NCBI GenBank assembly: GCA_021527695.1 | Contig: JAKFAO010000004.1 | Location: forward strand, 434,001-498,000 | Source of the DNA: Naematelia aurantialba | Lineage: Eukaryota; Basidiomycota; Tremellomycetes; Tremellales; Naemateliaceae | Reading direction: 5' to 3' | DNA: 64,000 nt | Shown: piece after piece, positions 38,801 to 53,800 of the stretch | How the letters are laid out: each line of letters begins with the position of its first letter | Position numbering within the stretch: position 1 is the stretch's first letter | Translations under genes and position numbers: made by a program | The notes under the pieces: model-generated | The model's input: the letters and a program-made list of their open reading frames with translations, nothing else | Databases searched by the model: none | What the model was told of the DNA's origin: nothing

Positions 38801-41800
38801 AATCTGCGTCTACTTCTGCGTCCATCTCGGCGTCGGCCTCCGGTCCTGCTGTCTTCTCTGCTTCGGCTTCTGCGTCGACCACTCCTCCATCTCTCGAAGC
38901 CAGTGGCACAGCGTCTTCTACTCCAACCCGCCCCCAGACACGCTCGCACAACCTCCACTCGGAAATCCTCCTTTCCCTCTCGCCGAACAACAACATCTCC
39001 GACTCGATACGCCGCCACGGTCTCTCCGACACGACCTCCTTCCTCGCTGTGGTGCGCTTTGGCCCACCTTGTATCTCCTCACCCTCCAGCCTTTCATCCG
39101 ACGCTTTGTCTTCCGATCCCCAGGCTTCTCAGGCTGCTCAAGCTTCACAGGCGGAAATCTTAAGCGCCATGCAGGATGTCGTGGATGGTGATTTGGTGTC
39201 GCTTGATGAGCTTGGTCGCGACGGTAATCTCGATACGGCCAAGGTCGATAAAGTACGTCCAGGGCTTTCGTCGTCTCCGCACCCATATCTGCCTGTACCG
39301 TACCTCTAGGCCGATGATTAGCGACGTCCTTCCCATCAACGTGTCCACATTCCATCATGATCGCGTTTCTCCCTTGTAGTCTGCCCTGCTTCTCCGTGGG
39401 GCTGCGGCCGTTCTCCCTGGATGTAGACTGTTTCTCCTGAAGTGTTGGGTTTCTCTCGGGGAATTGCGTTTCTTCCCGGAGACTGGGCTAGATACCAGTC
39501 GAGAGTTCAGGCTGACACGAGCAGATATACAAGCTAGGCGAACTCGGTCATCTCAAGCTATCGCCTCCAGATCTCGCTAGGCAAAGAGAGGCCGTCATCG
39601 TTTCGTCCATCGCGACCAAGTCTGTCACTTGAGTCTACTACTTGGTCCCCTCGGCCTGGTCTTCCGCCCCAGCTACTGACTCGCCCTCCTTCTACTTTCC
39701 ACTGAGTAGCACGAGATCGGAGGCGTTGAGTAAAGGCGCTGCTTCCGCCGCCGCCTCGAACGCCGCCATGTCCTCTCATTGTATACCTTGCATACAGATA
39801 CCACCCACATGCATCTGATTGTCTGACCACATGCCTCTCCTGCCCTCTCATCTGACCCTCCTTCCCTGTCCTATGACTCTCTTACCTTGTACTTCGATTC
39901 TAGACGTTGCCCGTCTGAGCATCTCTGCCTTCACCAAGATGCCCCGCTCTCTCTGCCTGTCAACATCGGCTCTGTTACGACACTCTGCATTTCCGCATTT
40001 CTCACCAAATTGCATGCCGGTAGCATTCTAGCCTAGCCTAGCCTAGCATATCCCCGACCGAGTTACATACACCTCCATCCAGCCTACCCCGCGATGCTTA
40101 ACAGCGCAAAGCGCTTGCCAGGCTTCTGCACCGCGACTGGACTTCTAAATTCGGCGCCGGCTCCGCCGCGGGACGATCCCGGCGCGCCGAGCTTCAAGAA
40201 GGACGATCGCGCGTCTGGCTTGATTCCGAGCTTGGTTGGATCCAGGTGCGATAGCAGTGGGGACAGGAGTAATTGCACGCGCTTCAGGTACTCTAGCGCG
40301 ATGGACGGGAGGGAAGACCTCAAGTCGTCTGTAAAGTCGCTGGGAAGCTGTACGTGTTTCCGCATCAGCCGCCATTCAATTCGCCCCGCCACCAGAGATC
40401 GACCTGGCAGACAGTGAGAGTAGGACACACCTTTGTGAGCAGCTTTTGCACCTGCACGTCACTCGCTGCGTCCTCGCCACGGACGATCGCCAGGAACGCG
40501 AGATCGAACGCTGCTTGCACGGCGCTCTCGTCGGTCTTCTCTGCCCACCCGTCGAGGCCCCTCACTTGGTGCACAAAGTCCTCGACGAGGTCCGAGACCA
40601 CAGGTAACGGGATATTGGACGGGATGCCGAGCTGACGCGTCGACGCTACGAGCGCGTGCAAGGCGCGCATGATGGCCGGGGAGGGAGTCACAGGGGACGG
40701 TCCTGTTTCTCTTCAGCCGCCGGACTGGTGTATCTCTCGATCCTCATTTTCACTCACCTTGCCACGACGCGCGGACCTCACGCGAGCCAATAAGAGGATC
40801 AAACAATGGCGTCAATAGTGCCAGAGCCTCTGCTACCGCTCGTTCCCGCCAGCGCACAGTAGACGCTGCGTGCACTTTGACGAGTTGTTCAGCAAACGTC
40901 GCTGTTCATCGTCAGGCACGATTCGGAATTCAAGCAGAGGTATCTCACAAGTATCGACATCTGCTTCTCCTGAAACACTTTTCAAAAAGTCACTCTGCTG
41001 CCCAAGAAACAGAGCGACCCGTCCAACAAAGACCTGGCCTTCGATGCCGTCTTTACCGTCGCCTCGACCGGCCTTCATACTGTCTAATACCCTCTCCAGC
41101 ATCCGAACTAGATCTGCCAGCGTTGTGCTGATCTTCTGACCGTATAACGCAACCAGATCTGAGGGCAAGTTCAACATGTCGGCTTTTAGATCTAAAGCCG
41201 AAGTCTCCAGCGTGACCAAACAAGCATCGAGAAGGGGTGTGCGAAGAGCGGTACGCTTCTTGAGAGCCGCGAGGAACGTGTCAAATGTAGAGGTTGGAGT
41301 AGCTAGTGGAGCAGGAGGCGCAGTCGGGAAGGGCAGGTCGGAGAACAAGAAGGCTTCGGGAAGCAATTCTGCGGACATCAACAAGCAGCCAAAACAATCA
41401 CGAGCAAGCTTACCAGTCTCATCGCCATTTGAGCGCACGGTCTCGGCTGATGCTCTGAGCTGCTCTTCTGAAGAGTGGAGCAACGCTGCGAGCCCGTTGT
41501 CCCAGATCTGCTGCACTCGCTTACTCCATTCGTCCTCGAGGGCCGCCCGGATCTCCTCTTCAAAAGCGCCATCCACCAGGAGCTTGATGATCATCCCACG
41601 GATCTGCCAAACGTCCTGTGCTGACCGCAAGGGTGCTAGCCATGGCGCCACGGACGCTGTGAGAATCTCTGTTGATGCTCTCTGCCAGGATGCGAGTTTT
41701 GCGTCGACGTCTGGTGGGGAGGACGGGGCGATGAAAGGCGTGAATCCCGTTATTGATGGTGGTAGATGGCGTAAAAGGATCTGTGAGGTCGGAAGAGACT

Positions 41801-44800
41801 GCAAGATGCGGATTGTAGAGACAGAGGGGTCGTTGCTTGGATTGGTGGGTTTGAGCAACGGCAGTGAAATGGACGCCAGCCGACTGGCGCGCCTCTGATG
41901 CGATGTTCGTCGATGTGGAGACCGTGGAATAACACCGGGTGCAGTCTCGCCAATTTGTACAGCACGTATCATCTCCTCCAGCAATGAGGACCCGTCGGCT
42001 GACTCTTTCCGCCTGCCAAAGACCGCATGGGCTAGACTGACAGTCTCGAGAAGACTATGCACGGCTTCACTGAGCGCCGAACCGATCTCGTCTTGAGTCG
42101 CGTTCTTGCTTGCCTTTGAATTTGCACGTCGCCGGGGAGTGGGCAGCGACAAGGCCGATTTACTGGGTTGTGTCTCTCGAGGTTGCTGCAAAATGTCACG
42201 GAGCGCCTTGCTTCGTTGTGATAGGAACAGAGTTAGAGCTTCGGCAATGGGGAGATTATCAAGAAGGATGATGGCGAGGAGACTCTCTGCCAGCACCTGT
42301 TCATTATCAGCCTATTGTGCGTTTGTGTTGCGTCTGGTACAGACTTTAGGATCGCCCTTCTCCCTCGACCGTAACCATGCCGACGCGCGCTGTACAATCT
42401 GGCCACGAAAACCTTGCAGGACCTCCCATTGTTTCTGCAGCAGTGGAACATAAGGCTATAGTGGCGGTCAGTGTCAGCACAGGAGGAACAGGGACGTGCG
42501 ACTTGCCGAGCTGACGTCCTCGGACATGCTTCCCAGAGCTTCTTTGACCACTCGGGTGATGAGCCACAGGTACGCCGCATCGAGAAAGGCGTGTCTGGCG
42601 AGATAGGAGTACAGTGCTGGAAATCGTCAGGATGCTCAGGAGTCACAGGCATCAATGCTCACCCTCAGGCGCATCGAGCAGGAGCTTCATGTGTGCCGCG
42701 ACCGGCAGGAGGTTCATGATATCCTCGCTGTCGCTGCCGTCCGCGGCGCCGTCGTCGACATTCACCGGGATGTCCGAGGGGTTAGCACACGCCGCTGCGA
42801 CCATTCGCAGATTCGAAGAGAGGCGTAGGGACGACGAGTGGATCGCAGTGATCTGAGTAGCGGATGTGAGGAGATCTCGATACCGTGTCCTGCACACCGG
42901 TCACACTGGTCAGTCCTGGTCTCTCAATCATGATGACTGCAGAACGCGGTCGCGTATCGACTCACCCCACCATCGCCCGCAGCTCGGACTGCTTGTTCAG
43001 CGCATCGGCGCGCATCTTGGCTTCTACCCGCTTGATCTCCACCACCGGCAGCCTGCGAAAGATCTCGTCGGGCTCCATGTCCGCCCAATTCGCATTCTGC
43101 GCGGCTCCCTTCCCGCTCCCCCGGCGCTTCATCGCTGCCTTCCTGATCCTGTTGGGCGTCGACACTCCCGACTGCGAGACGATGCGAGATCCAGAGGAGA
43201 CCTGGCGCGACATCTCGGGAATGTGTGAGAGGTGTATGGGCTGGAACGAGCCGGCTCTGTGTTGACGCCGGGAGGAAGAAGGTTCGGCTGGGGACAGAAC
43301 GACGGTCGACGGGGACGGAGAGACATTGTGGAACGAGTTGGAGCGACTCGCAGGAGTTCCTCGCCCCGACATGTCGCTCCCCTGTTGCTAGAGTCTGGAG
43401 AATATAGACTGCCTAGTGGTCTACGTCCAACACACGACTGAATCGCAGGAACAGATGGAACAACCGTGGGAAAGTGCTTTGTGGATGTTGCCCTTTGTCA
43501 TTCCCTCTTGCTGGGTCAAATGCAGACCCAGCATGGCGGTGGTCGAAGAAGTAACGGACGACGGACAGGAGCACGGCCAAAGCAAGGGTGCATCTCGCGA
43601 TAACACGGTCCGGGAGCTGCAGCGGCTGGCCGCGGCCCTAGTCCCCTCCGAAGAGCTACTGGAACAATCGCTCAGTGAGTACCTCGGACCCTGTCGAGCT
43701 GACAGAGTGTAGACACAGAGGATGAGGCTCTACGGGTGTACCGAGCTAGTGCCGAGTCGATCATTCAACGTTTCCAGACCCTGTTCTCCTCGATTGATAT
43801 CTCCTCGCTGCCTCTTCCTACTCTGTCGTCCATCCTTCTTCCTGTGCTGCGTCTGTCCCAGCCGAGCCCCTACACCTCTCCTGAGCTGCGGCAGCAAGTG
43901 TCCAACCTGACCTCGTCCCTTCCCGCGCCGGCCGAATTGGCGCTTCACATTCTGACGGAGGACCTGAAACCGCTTTTCCGGCCAACACAGCACCCAATGT
44001 TGAATCCCTCAACGTCCCGAGCGCTTCAGCGGCCTGCAGGTGGCCGGCAGGCGTTCACCGACTTTTCCGACTCCTCCGCCCAGCGCTTCAAGTCCCCCTC
44101 AGGATGGGGATGCGACTTCGTCCTCGCGTGGTGCTGCGACCAGCTCGACGCGGTACAGGTGGAGAAGCATGTTGGGCTGATTCTTCCCCCGACGCTGGTG
44201 ATGATGGACGACTGGGATCCGCCATGGCGCGGCCGCGGGGTCGCCGTCCTTGGCAAATGGGTGGACAAAGTCGACACGACCACGCTCAGGCGAATGGGGC
44301 TGGACAAGCTCCTGCTCGACTCGCTGATCCACACGCTATCGCTGCATCCCAATCCCCCGCTACCTCGCGTGCTCCCAGCGGCCCTGCGACTTGTCGAGCG
44401 CACCACGTCTGGCCAGGTGAGAGCCGATCGACTCGCGGAGATCATGGACAAGGCAGTGCTGCAGGGCTGGATGTATGCGTCCAGCGGCAGCGACGGCCGG
44501 GTCGTCCTGATTGATATTGCGCACACGGTAGAACAGCTCTGCCGGGTATTCGGTGCGGGAATCGCCAGGTGGCTCAAGGTCAGTCCAGGCAAACGCCCAC
44601 TGCATTTCCTGTCGGGCGAGCTGTACATGGGAAGAGAAGTTCCTGTCGGGCGGGCTGTACATGGGAAGAGAAGTTCCTGTCGGGCGAGCTGTACATGGGA
44701 AGAGAATTTCCTGTCGGGCGAGCTGTACATGGGAAGAGATGCTGAGACGAGCAGAGCATCATTCCCAACCTCCTCGAGCCACTGCAATACCCACCGACAA

Positions 44801-47800
44801 GACCCGTCTTAGCGCACTTTCGAGCCAACCTCTCCGCCTTGTCGTGCACCATCGAGACTCTACGCGGCACCGAGCGCATCCCGCGATGGCGGGGCAAGAT
44901 TCTGGATGTGCTTGGTCGGTTGTGGCTCCATCTAGCGGAGCGGGGGGACTTGGTCCTCGATCCGCTCCGGCCTGAAAATGCAGATTCAGGTGAGGGAATA
45001 CACCTCGCTTCACGTCCGGATGGTCCACTCGGATTGTCCACTCTGATGGTCCCCTCGGAGTGTCCGTCAGGTAAAACTTGCAGCCTGGCTGGCCAGTGCA
45101 GTGCAGTTGCTGATGGTACGCTAGACCCACCCGACTTCACACACATTCGTGCCCTAGTCGTCGCTATATTCCGCCAACTCGAGGCGCAGTGCCCGTCCGT
45201 CCGCACGGTGAGTTCTCCAGCCTGCGTAAATTGGCGTCAGCTCACGAGGCAGCACGAGTTTCAGACGCTTCTTGAGCTTGATAGTCGGACGTTTGCGCCC
45301 CTGGTCGAGGCGAGTTCGTGATTCCCAGCGAGTGCCAACGCGCGTTGAAGATACCCAGCACGCAGCGAACACAGTGTGTAGATACCCAGCATGGAGGACA
45401 CGGCACGTAAACCCTATCATGTAGGACCCAGCACAAGAAACTCAGCACGTAGAAACCCAGTCAATCTAGGATACGCCGATGTAGCCTATGGATAGATGGT
45501 GGAATTTGCATCGTTTACAAACAGAATCGTCCATCACATGCCGTGTGATGCATCCCCCACACACCTTGCCAGTTCCTACCAGCTCGCTATTCCAAGCAAG
45601 ATGACCGCATTACGCGCAGGACGCCATTATGCTATGTCATGCAATCATGCCATCACGCTGAGCCCAATGGCCTTCCACAAGCCCAGAGGCTCACCACGAA
45701 ATGACGGCGCTGATGCACGGATGACCCGGACCACGATGAGAGCTCACGCACACTACGTCTCCGTCCGCCGTAGAGGGGGATACCGACACCACCTATCCCC
45801 CACACTAATCACCTCGTAATCACCCGGACTCGAGCTCGAGATAGTGTACCTGTCCTTCCATATCTCCGTCACCGTCTGCGTATCTACCACGCGCGGTCTG
45901 CCTCCTGCCGAGGCTGATTCGGATCGAGTATAGGTAAACGAGTATGGCGGCGTGCCGGTGAAGTGCACAGAGAATGCGGCGGGATCGTCACCTACCCGTG
46001 AGTTAGTGGGACCTCCGACATTGCAGCAGCAGCTGACGCAGATTTGGAGGATATCGAGATAGAGATTGGAATGGAAGGGAATGAAGACAGGTGGAGGACC
46101 GACCTTCACGCAGCGAGTCGACGCCTTCCTGGATCTTCACCGACGGAAGGGGATGCACGCGACGGACGAGATCGGCAATCTCGCGTTTACACTGTCGCCC
46201 ATCAGCATCCCTCATTAGTGGATGGCTGCAGCAGACGCTAAAATATCATAACAGTCGTTCTGCCTACTCACTTGATTATCTTTGAGCGCAACCGACTTGA
46301 CCCTGAACTCGCCCCCTGCTTCTGCATACCTAGAGAATCTCGAAGCAGACGACGTGACTTTATGTTTCTTCCCTAACCACTCGTACCTGCAATCTCATCA
46401 ACATGCGCTCGATAAACCTGGATCCTGATGCACTCACTCGATGGTCCAAGGGGCTTTTCCTTGAAGGAGGAAATCTAGGTTATCTCCGACGCAGAGGTCC
46501 TCTATACTGTTCAGAGGCACGATCCGCGCAGACTCCACCACTTCGACAATCGTGCTCAGTCTGTCCGAGTCGTGCACTAGATGGGCGCAGCCCGACGCAT
46601 CCGAGACCGAGATGATCGACACTTCGTGGCGCCCTACATCCGAAACCATGAGAGGCAGATCTAACGCCCATTCATGGCCGGGAACTTCGACCCGATACTG
46701 AGCGACGTTCGCCGACGCAGGCTTCCGCACAGCTAGTAAGAGGCCAAAAGGAGCTTTCCCGCTCAACTTGATACGAGCGTCACCGGATAGCGGCGAGTCA
46801 AGACAAACTGGCTGACTGTTGAGCTTGGCAAAGGTGGCCGAGGGACGACTGTAGACTTCGTGCTCTACGACTAGAGAAACAGGTGTCCGAGCGTAATTTG
46901 AGTCCTTCAGGTCGAGTAGGTCGTAACGATGCCTGCCAGGCTCGGAGGCGAGGTGAAGAACACCGTTCGAAGTAGCCGACTTGAGGATGTCTCTGTACGT
47001 GCGATCCTTTGCAGTGTAGCGGTATCCTAGTTCGTACGGTGCTTGACCTGCAGGGGTCAGCTTGTGCTTCGCCATGCGCGGAAGTCAGCTCACCCTCAAA
47101 GCGCAGTGCGACTTGATCTTCTTCACCAGCACAGAGACCAGAATGTCGATACACAGACTTGTCCAGCCTGACCAGCTCAGATGTCTGGACATACACAAAC
47201 GGCCGCGGCTTAAAGTCCACTTCGAATGTCGCTGCGGCGTCATTCACTGTTCCCGCACATTGTGCATCTTTGACCTAGTGGGATCAGCAGAGACACACCC
47301 ATCGACCCATGTCCGCGTACCTTGGTCAATCGATATACACCCTTGTGTTCAAATGCAAGTTGAGCATTGGCATCCCGCACCGTGACTTTCTTCTCCCCCT
47401 TGCCATCCAGAACATACCACAGATCCCACGGCTGTATCCATCAATAACAACGTCAAGCTCATTCACTCACAGCTTGGCCGGTCAGCCTCAGAGGAGCCCG
47501 GACCAGATCGCCTTCCGTCACGATGACTTTTTCGGGATTAGAAAATCTCAGAGTCGGCTGATAATCAGCACAATTCTATCCAGCGAGGCCTCACCTTCTG
47601 TCTATTGATGTCCACATCTATTGGCTTACTCGACAGACGTCGAACACATCCATTCCCATCTTCGATGGCCAATAACTCGATGGTCAGTCTGCCGCTCGCA
47701 CCGCTCTCCGCCGACAGAGCAGACGGAACAGGAATTCGCAATTTCTGTTTGCCAGACTCGATGGGTGCGGTGATATTCTCTGCTTGACCCGCCCATGATT

Positions 47801-50800
47801 TGAGATACGTAAGACGCAGCGGTTTGGCTCCCTGAAAAGTCAGCCTGTAATGGGATATAAGCTCACCTTGGCTTCGAAATCCAACTCGACCTCGTCTCCA
47901 GAACACGCAAACAGTGTCCGCTTCAGATTGCCGAAGAGCTCGACGTTGGCTAATGGGTGCACCGTTTGCTTTATTGGTGGCTTGTCGATGGACACTTGCT
48001 GATATTTGGCATCACTCAACGCGCTGAAAGTCTGGCTGGGATTAGCTCGACTGCGAGCACACGAGGTATAGTTCACTGACATAAGTGTACTCGCCCTCCT
48101 CGTTCGGCAACAGCTTGAGCTCGCCATGGTGTGATCTAAAGGTAGCTGACTTGGATTCCAACCGCCTGCCCTTCCGTTGCTCGGTATAGAACACGGTGAA
48201 GGGCTGAGCACCCGCAAATTCAAAATCGACAGTGACTCCCACATCCATTGCGCTACCGTCAGCTCGAGCGCAACAAAGGCTCACCATTCATGCAATGTTG
48301 TCACCTGCATATCGACCCTTGGTGGAGGGATGAGCCGAACTTCAACACTCGAAGGCTCGCGAATCATCCCGCTGCAGACGCTCTTGATATCCAAAAGGGT
48401 GTAAGTCCCAGGGGCGTCGACCGGAATCGCATCGTCTTTGCGGTTCAACCTCATCGACCCGGTGGTGGTCTCACCCTCAGGGCTCATGTGTTGATAGATG
48501 ATCTCGGCGCCTCCTGGCCCACTGAAGCCTTGGACTGAAAAGGGGATTGCGGTCGTTCGATTCTCCAGCAGCTCGCGCGGCTCCGCCGAGGTGAATGCTG
48601 CGTTGGCCCGTGAGAGAACGTTGAATACTTTTTCTGCTGAATGCCCCGAAGGGACGTAGGTATTGTGCATGGAGTCGGTGATGCTTGTGAGAGTGACGGT
48701 ATATAGCCCCGGCTGGTCGTGAACTAGTCGGAGAGGGACAGTGTGCGTTCTTGATATCCGATCACGGTGATCGAGGACAAGTTGGTCGCCGTCTTCAAAG
48801 TCCTCCTCAATGCCCTCGATCACCCCATGCGATGTCGCACCCTTCGACTGTTTCTTCCATGCGGCCTTTAGGGTCCCCACACCTCGTGCATCGAATGTCA
48901 CTACTTCTTCATCTCCGACGCATCTCGTTTCGGCAGGCAAAGGCTTGTCGTGTTTCCTGGTATGCTTGCCCTCATGATCACGCTCGGTAAAGTAGCCCCC
49001 GGTTGGGCACTCGATGATCACGGCTTCACGATGAGGGGTAATGTGGAAGCGGTCTCCGTGACGATCAGTCACCTGTTTTAGCGTGACGATGCTCGGCTTG
49101 TCAATTGAGATGAATAGCATATCTTGAGTCGGCTCGAGCTTCTGCGGGACGAGCGCCAGCGAATCTGACGGCTTGACCGATGGCAGCTTGGCTACGTCCA
49201 GAGTTGGATCTTTGTGCAAGACAAGGGCCGACAGGGGATCTACCTCCGGCTCGCTGTCTTCGTCCTCGTCTGCATCGTCGTTGGTGATCGCGAGTCTAGG
49301 CTTGGTCGGTACTGGCTTGCGCATCGATGCTCCCAGTATGGTCTTGAGGTCTGTATGTCCCGTTTCCAGCGACCGGATGTAGTAGGAGACCTCGTCGGGG
49401 ACCGAGTTGTTGAATATGACAGGGACGTAAAGCGGGACAGGGTTGTCGGGAGGAATGCAGTAAGTGACTGAGAGGGGGTTGAGCGTCGCAGTACTACGTC
49501 GTCAGTGCTGGCAGCGCAAGGAGCATACCTGTAGGGCAAGAGGCGGATCTTGTGGACGCCATCAATGTGCCGAGGATGCCAGCTGCGCTTCAACGCGTAC
49601 CACCACGCCCAGTACCACTCGCCGCCTAGTGCTGCCGGTCCGATCAGGTGGATGCTCATGAAGAACGCGTCGGGCTGCGGGTGATGAGTGAATGCTCATT
49701 CGGGAGCGTCACCAGGAGGAACAAGCTGTCTGAGAGCAGTATGATTGCGCGGATAACGACGCGCATCGTGATGGTGGATCCTGAGAACACGACGGCAGGC
49801 AGAGATGTCGAGCAACTCACCTCAGCTACGAACCAACACGCCACGTTCCACCCAACCAGCGCCACGGCAATCACTCCCAGCTGCCCCCAGCTCGGCGACA
49901 TCATAGGTATCCTGAGCATCGATACCGCACTGATCGCCGCTACTTCGAACAATGTCCAGCCCAGAGTTGTCCATCCGTCGCCCACTCGAACACGGGATGA
50001 CCATGTTGGTTCGGGGTCTGTAAAGTAGGGTGCGAGGACGTCCCAGACTTTGATTACCTGTGGTGTCGTCAGATGAATGCCGTCGATAGATTGCCTGCAG
50101 GGGTATCAAGGATGAGGAATGAGGAAAGAGGAAAGGGGAAAGAGGAAAGAGGAAGGCGAAAAGAGGGGAAGTGGAACGAGGAAAGAAGGAAGAGGAAGAG
50201 AGGAGGGAAGGGGAGGGTGGACGCACCTCCAGCAGACCGAATACAGACGCCAAAAGCCATCTTTGCTCGTATGGCTGCAACCATGATGTCGGAATCACAG
50301 GCGGGGGAGGAGGCGGGACCGATGCAGGCGCACCGGGAGCACCAGGAGCACCAGCAGTGCCAGCACCGCCAAGATGACCCGCGCCTGCCGCGGGGATTCG
50401 AGACGCCATGAGCTGCTACCGGGGTTGCATGCGTCACTGGGCCTCGAGCTTCAGCACGAGCTTGATGCCACGCTATGGTACTGTCTCTCCCCCGTGCTGC
50501 GTGTGTTCTTGCGCCGTGGAGTTGGGCTGGCGAGCTGGATCGAGTTGAAAGACGAACTTTTGAATGGCTACGAGTTGTCGAGGTTGATTTTGCGGAGACG
50601 CAGCAAACTCCGCCCGAGCGCGCAGTGAGAATGCTGTCTTCAGCTTGGCTTCTGCGTGTTGCTTTGCATGCAGCGTTGATCGGCGAGGTATATAGAGTCG
50701 AGTCGCTGGCCATCGGAGCGTACCCGGAGGGGCAAGATGAGAGTGCAAGGATGGGACCCTGTGATGTCGGTCCAGCTGCGCTTCAACCATGCAGAACGAG

Positions 50801-53800
50801 CTGACCTTCTCTAGGATCATATGTCAAGTAAATCACCTCGTCTCGCATCCCACTGGAACCTCTCTCGCTGATGTCGTAGATTATATCAATACAAACACTA
50901 CACTACTTGACCCTCGCACTCCTGCTTCCACCGCTGTTGACGACCTTTACGCACCCGTCGACACTACGGTACTCGGGCGGCTCGGCGACCGTCTCGCACA
51001 TCCTCGACTGGCGCGAACTCGCTAGCCGACCGACCGTCTCGTCCTCTGCGTTCCAGCTGCCCGACTTCTCGCTGGACAGCGCGGCAGACGGCTGGCGAAA
51101 GCTGCGCGGCGCGTGGGTGGGGGGCAAGCAGGTCGGCGTGGTGGAGGACGATCAGGGCGGGATCGGGACGGGCGAGAAGGCGCATGTGGGCGTGGAGGAC
51201 GAGTTGGAGGAACTGTGGGATTTTGGCGTGGACGATGCGCGCGGGTGGGTGATTGGCGCGGCGTGGCTCGTCGCGAGTGCTTTCGAGTGAGTGCATGTCT
51301 GGCGACTAGGGAGGTCTACGTAGGGGAGGGAAGGTGTGAAGACCATAGGAAGCGGGCAGTGTGGGAGGCGGCGGAGACGAGCAACGAAGCAAGTGGGGCC
51401 GGAGAAATGCCAGGAGGTGGAGACGACAAGGAGACAAGGACCGACAAGTCGGGCTGCGAACGCTGACCCGACCAGCATCGTCCCGCTCTACCTCCTCGTC
51501 CGCCGCCCGACCCACATCCTCGACTTCTCTCTCACGCTGACGTTCAACCACCTGATCCTGACCACGTACTATTCAAAGTCGTTTCCCACCTCGTTATTCT
51601 TTTGGGTCGTTCAGGCGCTTGGCGCGCTGTTGATGATTGTCGTGGCGGAGCAGGTAGGTGTCCGAGCCAGACTTGCACTCTTGCACCCTTGCACACTCTT
51701 GCACCCTTGCACACTCTTGCACCCTTGCACACTCTTACACACCCTTGCACACTCTTACACACTCTTACACACTTTTACACACTCTTACACACTCTTACAC
51801 ACTCTTACACACTCTTGCACACGCTTGCACACTCTTGCCACTCTTGCACACGCTTGCACACGCTTGCACACGCTTGCACACGCTTGCACACGCTTGCACA
51901 CGCTTGCACGCTCTTGCGCACCCTTGCACACTCTTGCACTCTTGCCACTCTTGCAGTCTGGCACAGCTGACGCGACCAGCTGTGCGTCAAACGCGAGATG
52001 CAGACCGATCTCGATATAGGCTGGAACCCGGCGATCGAGGCGGGCGTGGTCATTGAGCTCAACGACCGGTGACGGTACAGGACGTCGTTATGCATGTGAC
52101 GAGCTGGGTCCTTTACGTGACGAGCAGCCTGATAAGCTAGTGACGGGTAGAGATGCCATTGAGACGACTAGAGATGCTACTGTGACGAGCAGTCTGACTA
52201 GAGATGCTTCTGTGACGGGTAGAGATGATACCGCGACGAAGTGCCTCATCCAGTCTAACTAGTCGAAAGAGATGCTACTCTGACTAGTAAAGTGAGACGC
52301 TCCTCCGACGGACATGATCCAGCAAGCTCCACAGGCTACCATAGCACAGATGCATATTGTATGCAGGCTCTACACGAGCCAATTACAGCCGTCCCCAGCG
52401 CGCCTGGCTCCTGGCTGCCACAGGACGGCAGGACACGACTGGGTCGGATTTAGTTTTCCAGTTTCCACTAGCCCTCGTACTAATAACTATTGGGAGATAA
52501 ACGATACAGCCGCACTCCACTGCCGCACTCCAACCGCCTCCACTGCCCGTAGACTACAGACTACAGCGCACAGCGCACACCCCAGCACCAATACAGCCGC
52601 TGTCGATGAGGCGGTCGACGGCTGTGACTGGGTTGACCGGGTAGCGAAAGCAGGACGGAAGGTGACCCGAGAGGAGAATCGCACGGTCAGAGATCGGGAG
52701 TTTGAGCGGTCGGGAGGTCGAGGTCGAGAGTTCAGGTCGGGGTCAAGAATTCAGGAGGTCGGAGCTCAAGAGTTCGGAGGTCAGACGGGATTTCAGAGGT
52801 CGGAAGTCGGAAAATGGAGACTGGAGATGAAGAATCGACTTCTCGATTCGAGTCCAAACCCAGAGGAAGCGATACAAGGTGGATGGTGCAGAAACCGGTC
52901 TAGTAATGAATGGCACGAATCGGTCCCGCTCTACTTTTCTGTCGTTGTCGTTGTCGTCCCAAGCCCTGCCACCGCATCGGTCGCTCGGACTCGGAACATC
53001 GACACGTGGATCCAAACTACGCTGAGCGCTAGACCGGCTAGTCGCTAGTGCTAATAGTTGGCAGCGACGAGCTCCTCGGCGCTCGCAATGACCTCTTCGA
53101 CCGACATGACCTGCGTCGCGTACTTGAGGTCAAGCAGGTCGCCAACCTCGTCGCATGCGCGCAGGAGCAGGTCAATGTCGTTTTTCGTGTGCGACGCTGA
53201 CAGGCAGAATCGTACGCGCGACGTGATCAGCGGTGTGGCGCTGTGTGGCGTTAGCGTGTTCTCGCATGTTTCGGTCTGGTTCGGGAATCAGACAGTCTTT
53301 CCTCGCTCTCGCACGGACATCTAGACCGAGTCTTGTCTTATGGGCGGAACCAGAGGCAGAACAGAGGCAGAACAGACACTCACGGGTAGGACACGACGAC
53401 TACCACGATCGGCGTCTTGTCCGCGCCGATCCGATGCAGCATGCAGTTGGAGAAGAGCCGCATCTTTGCAGGATGGTACACCAGCAGCGGGATGATGGGC
53501 GAGTCGCGGTGCCCGTAGACGATGAAGCCGAGCTTCCGCAGCCCCGACGAGAGGTACCTCGAGTTGAACGCCAGGCGGCGTAACCTCTCTCGCCCTTCTG
53601 TCCCATTCAGCAAGATGTTGGGCAAGGTCATCCACGGCGGCAGGGAGCTGCTCGGCGCGGGCCCGTACGTCGCTGGCCGAGAAGCGATGCTCAGCGTGTC
53701 CGAGTCGTCGAGTACCGGCGCTGCGAGCGGTGGCGCGACGCCCATGATCGACCCCATCGCCGCGATGATCTGGGTAAGGACCGGCGGCGACATGCTCTCC